Below are positions 8,318-15,187 of a DNA stretch of 15,252 nucleotides, in pieces. The stretch spans positions 1 through 15,252 of the forward strand of contig JAFGBE010000071.1 in the NCBI GenBank assembly GCA_016933315.1, in the 5' to 3' direction. The notes beneath the pieces were generated by a model. It searched no databases. It saw only the letters and a program-made list of their open reading frames with translations, and was not told where the DNA came from. This stretch comes from Candidatus Auribacterota bacterium. Lineage in GTDB: Bacteria; Auribacterota; UBA6266. The first letter of the stretch is position 1; every line of letters starts with the position of its first letter. The translations under genes and the position numbers were made by a program.

Positions 8318-9411
8318 TAAGAAATCCTCATCGGCATTATCACATATATAAAATTATTCCCTGATTTAACAACCCCGGGGTTTAAAGAGTCATTAAATTC
8401 GAACTCTATCTCCTCCTCTTCCATACTCTTGAGCACATCGGTCAGAAAGTCCGGGTTAAAAGCCATTTTAATCTCTTCTTCTTTATAATTAAGGGGTATT
8501 TCGCCCTTATACTCTCCCACGTCCGGCGCGTTGGATTCGACCAGAAGCAGCCCTTTCGAAAAAGTAAGTTTTACTGATTTTGATTTATCGCTTGTTATCA
8601 GTGCGGCCCTTTTTATAACAGCCAGCATTTCTTCCCTTGATATTTTAACCTGTTGTTTTGATTTCTTCGGTATCACCTGTTCATAATCCGGAAATCTTCC
8701 CTCTATGAGCTTGGAAACCAGGATAATATTGTCAAATTCAAACATTATCTGGTTTTCAGAAATCTTAATCTTAATATCCCCTTCTCCGGATAGCATTCTC
8801 ATTATTTCATTTATCGCCTTCGAGGGCACGATGACACCATCCCTGTTTTCACCGTCATCAGAGGTAACCGCCGATGCCAGCGCCAGCCTTCTGCCGTCCG
8901 TGGCAACCATCGTCATATATCCGTCTTTCACTATAAGATAAATCCCGTTCAGCGTGTACCTGGTCTCCTCCTGGGAAACGGCATACGCTGTTTTCTTGAT
9001 AAGGTCTTTTATTACGCTCTTTTTTACCGTGATGGTCCCGCTGTCCTTAAAAACAGGTATTTTGGGGAAATCATCTTTCGACAGGCCCATTATCCTGAAA
9101 TTGTCTTTTTTTGATGTGATTGTGGCAATGTTATTCTCTGTTATATCCAGCTCAATAATATCACCGGGGAAATCCCTCACTATACCGAATAACCTCTTTG
9201 CCGGCAGTGTTGTTCCGCCTTTTTTCTTTATTTTTGCCTCAACCCTGCTTTTTATCCCTATTTCAAGGTCTGTTGTAGAAAGGGAAACAGACTCATCTTC
9301 CGTTTCAATCAAAACGTTGAGTAAAATCGGTAACGCGCCTTTTGTGCTTACAATGCTCTGAACGCTCTGCAATCCATTTAAAAGAGCATCCTTCGAGCAT
9401 GATATTTTCAT
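8317..9411 (-). CDS. dnaN: DNA polymerase III beta sliding clamp
   Basis: DnaN is the ring-shaped clamp that tethers DNA polymerase III and other repair and replication proteins to DNA. With the chosen start it has 364 residues, the normal length, and shows family features across three clamp domains: KISCSKDALLNGLQSVQSIV at the start, LPAKRLFGIVRDFP, YTLNGIYL, TDGRRLALA, SKLIEGRFPDYEQVIP and a C-terminus ending in YVIMPMRIS, matching the usual MPMR ending. An in-frame ATG at 9432 is rejected as start because an excellent AAGGAGG ribosome site lies between it and the ATG at 9411, five bases before the latter. It lies about 220 bases after dnaA, separated by origin elements, and overlaps recF by one base. 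Confidence 0.97.
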   Translation of the reverse strand: MKISCSKDALLNGLQSVQSIVSTKGALPILLNVLIETEDESVSLSTTDLEIGIKSRVEAKIKKKGGTTLPAKRLFGIVRDFPGDIIELDITENNIATITSKKDNFRIMGLSKDDFPKIPVFKDSGTITVKKSVIKDLIKKTAYAVSQEETRYTLNGIYLIVKDGYMTMVATDGRRLALASAVTSDDGENRDGVIVPSKAINEIMRMLSGEGDIKIKISENQIMFEFDNIILVSKLIEGRFPDYEQVIPKKSKQQVKISREEMLAVIKRAALITSDKSKSVKLTFSKGLLLVESNAPDVGEYKGEIPLNYKEEEIKMAFNPDFLTDVLKSMEEEEIEFEFNDSLNPGVVKSGNNFIYVIMPMRIS

Positions 9412-9422
9412 TACAGCCTCCT

Positions 9423-9431
9423 TTTTCCACA
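9423..9431 (+). promoter_or_regulatory. DnaA box TTTTCCACA ahead of dnaN
   Basis: The nonamer TTTTCCACA fits the relaxed DnaA box TTWTNCACA. It lies directly upstream of the dnaN ribosome site, so bound DnaA could affect dnaN expression as well as bracket the AT-rich tract from the dnaN side. Confidence 0.5.
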
Positions 9432-9551
9432 ATACTATTAATACTTTATTATTATAAGTTATTAAATACTATTATTAGTAGAAGTGTTAGTATATCAAAT
9501 AAGTATGCTTTTTCCGAGTAAAAAAATACTTTTAGCAAGCTGTTAAAAAGA
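9432..9551. other. AT-rich candidate DNA-unwinding element of oriC
   Basis: This dnaA-dnaN intergenic segment is strikingly AT-rich, especially at 9431-9505. It has a repeated ATACTATTA (9432-9440 and 9466-9474) and a run of TAG/TAT-like trinucleotides at 9471-9493. The latter resembles, on the opposite strand, the CTACTATTACTTCTACTA-type DnaA-trio element of the Bacillus subtilis unwinding region. It lies between perfect or near-perfect DnaA boxes at 9423 and 9552. In bipartite origins the unwinding element is in this same dnaA-dnaN gap. The assignment is inferred from composition and position; the trio-like run is about 50 bases from the nearest strong box, further than in the Bacillus model. 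Confidence 0.55.
9489..9497 (-). promoter_or_regulatory. Possible extended -10 promoter for dnaN
   Basis: On the minus strand the sequence TGATATACT gives an extended -10 element (TG, one base, TATACT). No good -35 hexamer is found 16-18 bases upstream. It would place a start about 70 bases ahead of dnaN. AT-rich sequence produces such matches by chance, so the call is tentative. Confidence 0.3.
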
Positions 9552-9606
9552 TGTGGATAATAGACCCTTTATCAACATCCTGTTTTTTTATTCACATTTA
9601 TCAACA
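9552..9606. promoter_or_regulatory. DnaA-box cluster downstream of dnaA (second half of oriC)
   Basis: Four sites lie within 55 bases: TTATCCACA on the minus strand at 9552-9560 (perfect), TTATTCACA on the plus strand at 9588-9596 (perfect to TTWTNCACA), and two copies of TTATCAACA at 9569-9577 and 9598-9606, each one mismatch away. The cluster begins 24 bases beyond the dnaA stop codon and sits beside the AT-rich tract. This is the layout expected of the unwinding-side box array in a bipartite oriC. Confidence 0.8.
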
Positions 9607-9630
9607 GCTCATTAACACCTGTTTCACAGT

Positions 9631-10971
9631 TTATTCTTTTATCTTTTTTATTATCAAATCCATATTTCTTGAAAAGGATCTATCTTTGTCTATTTGCTTC
9701 TGTATCTGGCTTACAGCATACATAACAGTGGTATGGTCCCGCCCGCCGAACGAATTTCCTATCTCGGGCAGAGACGCCTTTGTTAGAAGCCTTGATAAGT
9801 ACATAGCTACCTGTCTCGGGAAAGCTATCTGCTTAGGTTTTTTCTTGCTCTGCATGTCGGCGACGCGAATATCGTAGTGTTCCGCCACTTTTTTCTGGAT
9901 GAGTTCGATGTTGATGTTTTTCTCCTCTATATCGGTAAGGAGGTTGCCGAGAAGCTGCTCCGCTACGTCCGTGGTAAGGTCTGAGTGGCCCTCTAATGAA
10001 AGGTAAGCCACTACCCTTTTCAGGGCGCCTTCAAGCTTTCTTACATTTGATTTGATTCTCTCCGCGATAAAACTTATTATCTCATCGCTTATTTTTACGG
10101 AAAAGGTTTTTCTCTTTTCCCTGAGTATGGCTATCCTGGTTTCCAGATTAGGAATCTGTATATCCCCCAGAAAACCCATTTCAAAGCGGTTAACAAGCCT
10201 GTTTTCCAGATTAGGGATTTCTGTAGGCGGCCTGTCGCTTGATATAACTATCTGCTTGCTTGCGTCATAAAGCGCGTTGAAAGTATGGAAGAATTCTTCC
10301 TGCATCATTTCTTTTCCGCCGAGGAACTGCACATCATCTATTAAAAGCACATCGATTTTTCTGTATTTATCCCTGAATTTATCCATTGTCTTGCCCTGGA
10401 TGGCTTCTATCATCTCATTTCCGAAGTTTTCGCTGGGAGTGTAATAAATCCGCGCCCGTTTCTTGTTTTTCAGGACGGCATTCCCTATCGCGTGAAGAAG
10501 GTGTGTTTTTCCGAGGCCTACAGTCCCGTATATAAAGAGCGGATTATAAGCCGTTCCGGGAGACTGGGCTACCGCCGTGCATACCGCATGCGCAAGACGG
10601 TTGCTTTCGCCAACGACAAAATTCTCAAAGGTGAAAGATTCGTGGATATTTGTATTGAAATCCCTGTTTTTGCTTACAAACAGGGGGACAAGTTTTTTCT
10701 TGTGGTCTTTTTCTTGAAAGTAAGAATCTTTCCTGTCGGACAGCGTAAACTCGATTTCAATATCATTGCCGGAGAATTTTTTCGCAAGGTCTTTTAACAC
10801 AAGAAGATAATGATCTTTAACCCAATTCGCGTGAAATTTTATCGGGGATGAGAGAACAAGCTTCTTATCATCCAGAGAAACAGGTTTAAGGGGTTTTATC
10901 CAGTCGTCATATGCGTGATCGGGAAGCTCATGTTCCATTTCCTTGCAAATTCTACGCCACAAAGCTTCCAT
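9631..10971 (-). CDS. dnaA: Chromosomal replication initiator DnaA
   Basis: DnaA binds DnaA boxes as an ATP-driven oligomer, melts oriC and recruits helicase. The 446-residue protein shows domain I (about 1-78, ALWRRICKEME), a short linker (about 79-110), the AAA+ domain with Walker A GTVGLGKT (149-156), Walker B VLLIDDVQ (208-215), SSDRPP, and the sensor II region VRKLEGALKR. Domain IV ends with the DNA-binding signature GGRDHTTVMYAV (409-420). Around the expected arginine finger (Arg262) the sequence is NRFEMGF, where SRFxWGL is usual, so a near-invariant Trp is replaced by Met. The start ATG has AAGGGG eight bases upstream. It is flanked on both sides by DnaA boxes and has a strong promoter about 90 bases upstream, with a box in the leader, suggesting autoregulation. 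Confidence 0.98.
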   Translation of the reverse strand: MEALWRRICKEMEHELPDHAYDDWIKPLKPVSLDDKKLVLSSPIKFHANWVKDHYLLVLKDLAKKFSGNDIEIEFTLSDRKDSYFQEKDHKKKLVPLFVSKNRDFNTNIHESFTFENFVVGESNRLAHAVCTAVAQSPGTAYNPLFIYGTVGLGKTHLLHAIGNAVLKNKKRARIYYTPSENFGNEMIEAIQGKTMDKFRDKYRKIDVLLIDDVQFLGGKEMMQEEFFHTFNALYDASKQIVISSDRPPTEIPNLENRLVNRFEMGFLGDIQIPNLETRIAILREKRKTFSVKISDEIISFIAERIKSNVRKLEGALKRVVAYLSLEGHSDLTTDVAEQLLGNLLTDIEEKNINIELIQKKVAEHYDIRVADMQSKKKPKQIAFPRQVAMYLSRLLTKASLPEIGNSFGGRDHTTVMYAVSQIQKQIDKDRSFSRNMDLIIKKIKE

Positions 10972-10985
10972 GTATGTAACCCCTT

Positions 10986-11005
10986 GGTAACAAATGGTAA
11001 TTACC
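10986..11005 (-). repeat. GGTAA/TTACC inverted repeat in the dnaA leader
   Basis: GGTAA at 10986-10990 pairs with TTACC at 11001-11005 across a 10-base loop. The inner copy forms a perfect 10-base palindrome GGTAATTACC at 10996-11005. In the dnaA transcript this could form a small hairpin ending just upstream of the ribosome site. It may instead be an operator; function unknown. Confidence 0.35.
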
Positions 11006-11007
11006 GG

Positions 11008-11016
11008 TTATCCACA
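11008..11016 (+). promoter_or_regulatory. DnaA box TTATCCACA in dnaA leader
   Basis: This is a perfect match to the strong DnaA box. It lies between the dnaA promoter and the dnaA start codon, about 37 bases from the latter, so DnaA bound here could impede transcription of its own gene. Confidence 0.85.
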
Positions 11017-11062
11017 AGATTTCCCCAAACAAATAGACAGCTGCTTTCCCAAAAACTATGGG

Positions 11063-11091
11063 ATTATGGCAATATCGATATATTTTGTCAA
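11063..11091 (-). promoter_or_regulatory. Sigma70-type promoter for dnaA
   Basis: Read on the minus strand: TTGACA (11086-11091), a 17-base spacer, then CATAAT (11063-11068). The -35 is perfect, spacing is optimal and the -10 has one mismatch. The predicted start near 11056 gives a dnaA leader of roughly 85 bases containing the box at 11008. It probably drives dnaA and, by readthrough, part of the downstream replication block. Confidence 0.8.
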
Positions 11092-11139
11092 GATTATAGT
11101 TTGTTAAGAGACCGAAGTGGAAAAACAGGCCCTAAAATG

Positions 11140-11174
11140 TGTAACATACTACACTACAATGTATTATAGTTACA
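11140..11174. repeat. Imperfect palindrome TGTAAC-N23-GTTACA
   Basis: Perfect 6-base arms (TGTAAC at 11140-11145, GTTACA at 11169-11174) enclose an inner ATAC/GTAT pairing. It lies between the dnaA promoter and the box at 11182. It could be a regulator site or a structural part of the origin. A chance match in AT-rich DNA is possible. Confidence 0.3.
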
Positions 11175-11181
11175 AATAGCC

Positions 11182-11190
11182 TGTGGATAA
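11182..11190 (-). promoter_or_regulatory. DnaA box TTATCCACA (minus strand)
   Basis: Plus-strand TGTGGATAA is a perfect DnaA box on the minus strand, about 90 bases upstream of the dnaA promoter. It is in opposite orientation to the boxes at 11008 and 11290. Confidence 0.85.
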
Positions 11191-11289
11191 GTGGTTTTGT
11201 GTTTTATTTGCGGCAGAAGCTTTCTCGTCATAAAAGCCAAAAGCCGGAAAAAAATGTAAAAACATCAAAAAATCATCTGAATTAACAAC

Positions 11290-11298
11290 TTTTCCACA
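11290..11298 (+). promoter_or_regulatory. DnaA box TTTTCCACA
   Basis: This nonamer fits TTWTNCACA and is the third box of the upstream group, 108 bases from the box at 11182. Confidence 0.6.
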
Positions 11299-11556
11299 GC
11301 TTTTTAACAGTATAAAAATATTCGGAAAACCTGTGATTTTTACCGACGAGGGGTTTATTTTTGTCGACGAAAGAGAGGACGGCTTAATAGTTATCACCAT
11401 GCCATATTTCAGGTGTTTTTGGCGGAAACCCGGAGCAGGCTGTGCGCCGAAATGGAGCAGTCGTAATACCATGCATGCCGACAGGCATTAAACAGGCCGG
11501 TATTTTGATGCAACAAAGGGTAAAACAGGGGGTTACCGGGCAAAGGTATATAGTTC

Positions 11557-11585
11557 TTGACACTAATCTACGTGAAAAGTATAAT
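11557..11585 (+). promoter_or_regulatory. Consensus sigma70 promoter for the rpmH operon
   Basis: TTGACA at 11557-11562 and TATAAT at 11580-11585 are separated by exactly 17 bases, a perfect consensus housekeeping promoter. The predicted start near 11592 leaves a leader of about 27 bases before rpmH. It is the only clear promoter for rpmH, rnpA and yidC, and probably mnmE. Confidence 0.9.
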
Positions 11586-11618
11586 TCGCAGAACCTAAAT
11601 TTATAAGGGGGTTAAAAA

Positions 11619-11753
11619 ATGAAAAGGACATATCAGCCTTCAAGAATAAAGAAAAAAAGAACGCATGGCTTTAGAAAAAGAATGAGCACGAAAAATGGCA
11701 GGCAGATATTAAAAAACAGAAGAAAAAAGGGAAGAAAAAAAGTCTCTGTTTAA
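11619..11753 (+). CDS. rpmH: Ribosomal protein L34 (bL34)
   Basis: L34 is a small basic protein of the large ribosomal subunit. The 44-residue product begins MKRTYQPSRIKKKRTHGF, continues with RMSTKNGRQ, and ends in a Lys/Arg-rich run; length and motifs are those of the family. AAGGGGG lies eight bases before the ATG and a perfect consensus promoter precedes it. It is the first gene of the rightward cluster, next to oriC as in many bacteria, and is followed 10 bases later by rnpA. Confidence 0.97.
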   Translation: MKRTYQPSRIKKKRTHGFRKRMSTKNGRQILKNRRKKGRKKVSV

Positions 11754-11763
11754 CGGTTAAGCC

Positions 11764-12093
11764 ATGAGACAGGACTTTAAAAAGATAAATAGATTAAGCG
11801 GTTCCGAACGCTTCAGGTCTGTTCTTAAAAATGGGAAAATCATTTCAGCGGCGTCAGCAAAAATATACTTTGCGGATAACGGTATAAATACTCCTCGTTT
11901 AGGAATAATTGTTCCGGCAAAAGCAGGAAATGCCGTCACAAGAAATAAAATCAAGAGGCAGATAAGGGAATTTTTCAGGAAAAACAAAGACAGATACAGC
12001 GGATTGGATATAATAGTAAGAATAAACAGCGTGAAAAACGGGTGGTTGGCTGAATTTAAAGGCGCGATGGGAAAAAGATTTGGAGAAAGATGA
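11764..12093 (+). CDS. rnpA: RNase P protein component
   Basis: RnpA is the protein cofactor of RNase P, which removes 5' leaders from tRNA precursors with the catalytic RNA (not in this window). The 109-residue product has the typical start (RLSGSERFRSVLKNGK) and the family signature NKIKRQIREFFRKNK (about 61-75), the RNR-type RNA-binding helix, followed by DIIVRI. Length is normal. The upstream sequence has no convincing ribosome site (TTAACGGTTAAGCC), so translation may be coupled to rpmH, whose stop is 10 bases away. Its stop codon overlaps the yidC start (ATGATG). Confidence 0.95.
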   Translation: MRQDFKKINRLSGSERFRSVLKNGKIISAASAKIYFADNGINTPRLGIIVPAKAGNAVTRNKIKRQIREFFRKNKDRYSGLDIIVRINSVKNGWLAEFKGAMGKRFGER

Positions 12094-13781
12094 TGGAAAA
12101 AAGACTCTTGCTTGCAGTTGTTCTGAGCATGGCCGTGATTTTTGTATTCCAGTTCATGCAGCCGAAAAAAACAGGTGATATTGTTGAACCGCAGCCGCAA
12201 AGTGTTCCGGCCGAAGAGCAGAAGGTAACTGCCGTTTCCGATAAAACTTTGACCAGGGCGGGGGAGTACCTGTCGGGGGAAAAGGAGAAAACCGCTCTGC
12301 TGGACAGCGAAGACCTCCAGCTCACGCTTTCTACATTCGGCGCATCCATAAAAGCCGCTTATATTAAAAATTATCTTTCAGACCCCCTTAATTCCGATGA
12401 TAAAACACCCGTGAATCTGATTATCCCGGAGAAAGGTTCGGATTGTCCTCTGGCCGTAACATTCAACTTTGACGCAAGTTACAACGATGAGGCATACGGC
12501 GCCTGGAAAATATTGAAACAGGATAGGGAAGAAGTAATATTCCAGAAATTATTTAAAGGCGGAATAGTATTAACAAAGAAATACAGCCTGAACAAGGAGA
12601 ATGCAAGCGTTCTGGATGTTGAAATCGCGCTGAAGAACGAAGGCATAAAAGATGTTGATATAGACGGGTTGACTGTTTTATGGCCGAAGAACCTCGGAAG
12701 CACGGGCGACGGGAAAGCAGAAAAGCTTGTGAGAATAAAGAAGGGCGGAGTAGCCAGGATAGACAGCAAGCTGTTTACCAAGGATACGGGAAAGGATGCA
12801 AAGCAGGGCCTTGTAAACTTCGCCGGGATTCAGGACCGTTATTTCATCGCAATAATAATACCCGAATCTACATCCAGCGGATATATAAGCAGGCAATTAG
12901 AGGACGGGCAAAGCGAGGTAGGGGTTATTTATACGGGGGGCATGCTCCAGTCTAACGAAAAAAGACTCTATAAGATGAAGCTTTATATGGGGGCCAAAGA
13001 GTATAATGCCCTCAAGAAACTCGGTGTCGGCGCCGAAGAACTGGTATTTTCCGGGTGGACTTTCTTTTTCAGGGCGGATTTATGGTTCCCGTGGATGTGC
13101 AATATACTGCTGCTATTGCTAAACTTTTTTAATAAATTTTTCCACAATTACGGGATTTCCATAATAATGGTGACGGTTTTGACCAAAGTCATCACATATC
13201 CCGCTATGAGAGCGCAATTTAAATCTATGAGAAAAATGCAGGACCTTGCGCCCAAAATACAGGCAATCAAGGCTAAATATAAAGACAACCCGCAAAAACT
13301 CAACCAGGAAACGATGGAATTATACAAGAAGCATAAGGTCAACCCGATGGGCGGTTGCCTTCCGATGCTTGCCCAGATGCCTATTTTTATAGCATTCTAT
13401 ATCGTGATTTACAGGGCTGTTGAATTGAGGGGCGCCTCTTTTATCAATTTGCATATGGCTCTTCCCGCGTCAATGGGAAGCGGAGCGTTATGGATAACCG
13501 ATTTGTCTATGAAAGACCCGACTTACATACTTCCTGTGCTGATGGGCGCGACAATGTTTCTCCAGCAGAAACTTTCAGGCACGAGCATGGATCCTTCCCA
13601 GGCAAAAGCGATGATGATAATGCCGCTGGTATTCACATTTATCTTTCTTTCTTTCCCATCCGGCTTGGTTCTTTATTGGTTAGTCAGCAATTTACTTTCA
13701 ATCATTCAACAGATTTATCATAATGTTGAAGAAGGTAAGACATGGAGCGGGAAACAAAAAGCCGTTGAAAAAACTGCATAA
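12090..13781 (+). CDS. yidC: YidC/Oxa1 membrane protein insertase
   Basis: YidC inserts and folds inner-membrane proteins, alone or with SecYEG. The 563-residue length and layout are those of Gram-negative YidC: an N-terminal membrane helix (about 5-23), a large periplasmic beta domain (about 55-320), then the conserved Oxa1 core with helices near 352-371, 423-443, 478-492, 507-522 and 524-541. The groove position normally occupied by Arg is Lys366 (VLTKVITYP), a substitution that keeps the positive charge. The cytoplasmic hairpin QDLAPKIQAIKAKYKDNPQK and the NPMGGCLPMLAQMPIF motif are clear. There is no lipobox Cys. Two adjacent ATGs at 12090 and 12093 could start it; GGAG is seven bases before the second, which is slightly better. 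No yidD gene separates it from rnpA. Confidence 0.96.
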   Translation: MMEKRLLLAVVLSMAVIFVFQFMQPKKTGDIVEPQPQSVPAEEQKVTAVSDKTLTRAGEYLSGEKEKTALLDSEDLQLTLSTFGASIKAAYIKNYLSDPLNSDDKTPVNLIIPEKGSDCPLAVTFNFDASYNDEAYGAWKILKQDREEVIFQKLFKGGIVLTKKYSLNKENASVLDVEIALKNEGIKDVDIDGLTVLWPKNLGSTGDGKAEKLVRIKKGGVARIDSKLFTKDTGKDAKQGLVNFAGIQDRYFIAIIIPESTSSGYISRQLEDGQSEVGVIYTGGMLQSNEKRLYKMKLYMGAKEYNALKKLGVGAEELVFSGWTFFFRADLWFPWMCNILLLLLNFFNKFFHNYGISIIMVTVLTKVITYPAMRAQFKSMRKMQDLAPKIQAIKAKYKDNPQKLNQETMELYKKHKVNPMGGCLPMLAQMPIFIAFYIVIYRAVELRGASFINLHMALPASMGSGALWITDLSMKDPTYILPVLMGATMFLQQKLSGTSMDPSQAKAMMIMPLVFTFIFLSFPSGLVLYWLVSNLLSIIQQIYHNVEEGKTWSGKQKAVEKTA

Positions 13782-13807
13782 CTGTTTTCCCCAAGGGCAG
13801 TAGCAAT

Positions 13808-15187
13808 ATGTATAAAAGCGATACAATTGCGGCAATTTCAACTCCGCCCGGAGAGGGAGCAATAGGAATAATAAGATTAAGCGGACCCGATGCTGGAGAA
13901 ATTGTATCCGGGATATTCAAGCCTGTTAACCCGAAAAGCTGGCGAAAAAAAACCTCTTATACCCTTCATTTAGGCACTTTATCTTTCCGGTCACAAGAAT
14001 TGGACCAGGTGATAGTTTCTGTCATGAAAGCGCCGCATACCTATACAGGGGAAGATGTCATAGAAATAAACTGTCATGGAGGCTGGCTGATATTGAACAG
14101 GATACTGGATACTGTGATTGAACTTGGGGCGCGGCCGGCAGAACCGGGGGAATTTACAAAAAGGGCTTTTTTAAACGGCAAAATGCAGCTTTCTCAGGCT
14201 GAAGCGGTTGTTGATTTGATTAGGGCAAAGACGGAGCAGGCAGCGCAGATTGCCATCAGGCAATTAAAACCTTCCGGCGCGAAGAAAATCATGGATATCA
14301 GGAATGCAATAGTGGATTGCCTGTCCCATATCGAGGCCAATCTTGATTTTTCGGACCAGAATTTAGACGCAGCGCCCGTATCGGAGGTTTTAAACAGGCT
14401 CGACAGCGCGCGAAAATCCCTTGAAAACACAGTTGAGAGCGCAAAAAAAGCAAGAATATTCAGGAACGGTATCCATATCACTATTGTGGGGCGGACGAAC
14501 GCCGGGAAATCAAGCCTTGCCAACCTTCTGATGGATAATAAAAGAATTATAGTTACGTCTGTTCCCGGCACGACGAGAGACGTAATCGAGGAGGTCGTAA
14601 ACATTTGCGGGATACCGGTCGTTATAGCCGATACCGCCGGGATAAGGATTCATTCCGGCAAAGTGGAAGAGCTCGGACAGAAAATGACCATGGAGAAGGT
14701 TAAAACCACAGATGTTGTCCTCGCGGTTTTTGACCTGTCGAGAAAATTCGGCCCGGATGACAGGAAAACCATAAACTATATCAGAAGCAAGAAAGGAATA
14801 ATCGTTTTCAACAAGCGGGATCTGAGACAGCGGCTTGAAACCGCCGATGTTGCGGATAAGCTGCCCGGCTGGCCCGCGGTGCAAATATCCGCGAAAAAAC
14901 GGCGAGATATAGGGAAAATAAAGGAAACAATATATAAACTCCTGATGGAAGACAGGGATTTCGACATTGAAAATGTGTTTATTTCAAATTCCAGGCAGAT
15001 AAGCGTATTGGAGAGAGCGATAACCAGTCTCTCCGGCGCGAGCAGAGCTCTTAAAGAAGGGGTTCCCGAAGATATTGTATCAATAGACCTGAATGAAGCG
15101 TTGAAAGCGATAGACCAGGTTACAGGCAGGGAAGCAGATGATTCTGTGCTGGAAAAAGTCTTTTCAAGGTTTTGTGTCGGGAAATGA
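13808..15187 (+). CDS. mnmE: tRNA modification GTPase MnmE (TrmE)
   Basis: MnmE, with MnmG, makes the 5-aminomethyl-type modification on the wobble uridine of several tRNAs, using GTP hydrolysis and methylenetetrahydrofolate. The complete 459-residue protein shows the N-terminal folate-binding domain (DTIAAISTPPGEGAIGIIRL), helical parts, and an inserted G domain (about 218-375): G1 GRTNAGKS (228-235), G2 PGTTRD (253-258), G3 DTAG (275-278), G4 NKRD (335-338) and SAK (361-363). The C-terminus FCVGK preserves the catalytic CxGK cysteine (Cys456). It begins 26 bases after yidC, with AAGGG about 11 bases before the ATG; jag, often placed between them, is absent. Confidence 0.97.
   Translation: MYKSDTIAAISTPPGEGAIGIIRLSGPDAGEIVSGIFKPVNPKSWRKKTSYTLHLGTLSFRSQELDQVIVSVMKAPHTYTGEDVIEINCHGGWLILNRILDTVIELGARPAEPGEFTKRAFLNGKMQLSQAEAVVDLIRAKTEQAAQIAIRQLKPSGAKKIMDIRNAIVDCLSHIEANLDFSDQNLDAAPVSEVLNRLDSARKSLENTVESAKKARIFRNGIHITIVGRTNAGKSSLANLLMDNKRIIVTSVPGTTRDVIEEVVNICGIPVVIADTAGIRIHSGKVEELGQKMTMEKVKTTDVVLAVFDLSRKFGPDDRKTINYIRSKKGIIVFNKRDLRQRLETADVADKLPGWPAVQISAKKRRDIGKIKETIYKLLMEDRDFDIENVFISNSRQISVLERAITSLSGASRALKEGVPEDIVSIDLNEALKAIDQVTGREADDSVLEKVFSRFCVGK

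Larger units (their letters stand above)
10972..11556. other. oriC upstream half: gene-free region with DnaA boxes
   Basis: No credible gene is found between the divergent dnaA and rpmH. The region holds three DnaA boxes (11008, 11182, 11290), the dnaA promoter, an AT-rich stretch around 11060-11170, a 35-base imperfect palindrome at 11140-11174 and short inverted repeats. Plus-strand composition turns from pyrimidine-rich on the left to purine-rich on the right around here. Conserved gene order, boxes and the strand switch together make this a confident origin locus. The exact minimal origin cannot be fixed from sequence alone. The part from about 11310 to 11550 shows nothing recognisable beyond a short ATGCC/GGCAT inverted repeat at 11475-11488. 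Confidence 0.85.

Noticed and set aside
9412..9432. Seven-residue N-terminal extension of DnaN from an ATG at 9432
   Set aside because: The AAGGAGG ribosome site lies inside the extension and fits the ATG at 9411; family proteins start at the MKISC-type residue.
9522..9548. Terminator-like weak hairpin followed by a T run after dnaA (minus strand)
   Set aside because: The stem is short, AT-rich and mismatched, and it lies in the AT-rich origin segment where such patterns arise by chance.
11170..11472. A 100-residue minus-strand open frame inside the origin region
   Set aside because: It has no recognisable motif, covers DnaA boxes, and lacks a ribosome site.
11475..11488. ATGCC-GACA-GGCAT inverted repeat as a terminator
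   Set aside because: The stem is only five bases and no T run follows; there is no upstream gene for it to terminate.
11234..11490. A plus-strand open frame with a protein-like stretch (GFIFVDEREDGLIVITMP) in the oriC region
   Set aside because: No ATG occurs before 11398, no ribosome site is present and nothing is recognised. It could be a remnant of a lost gene but cannot be supported.
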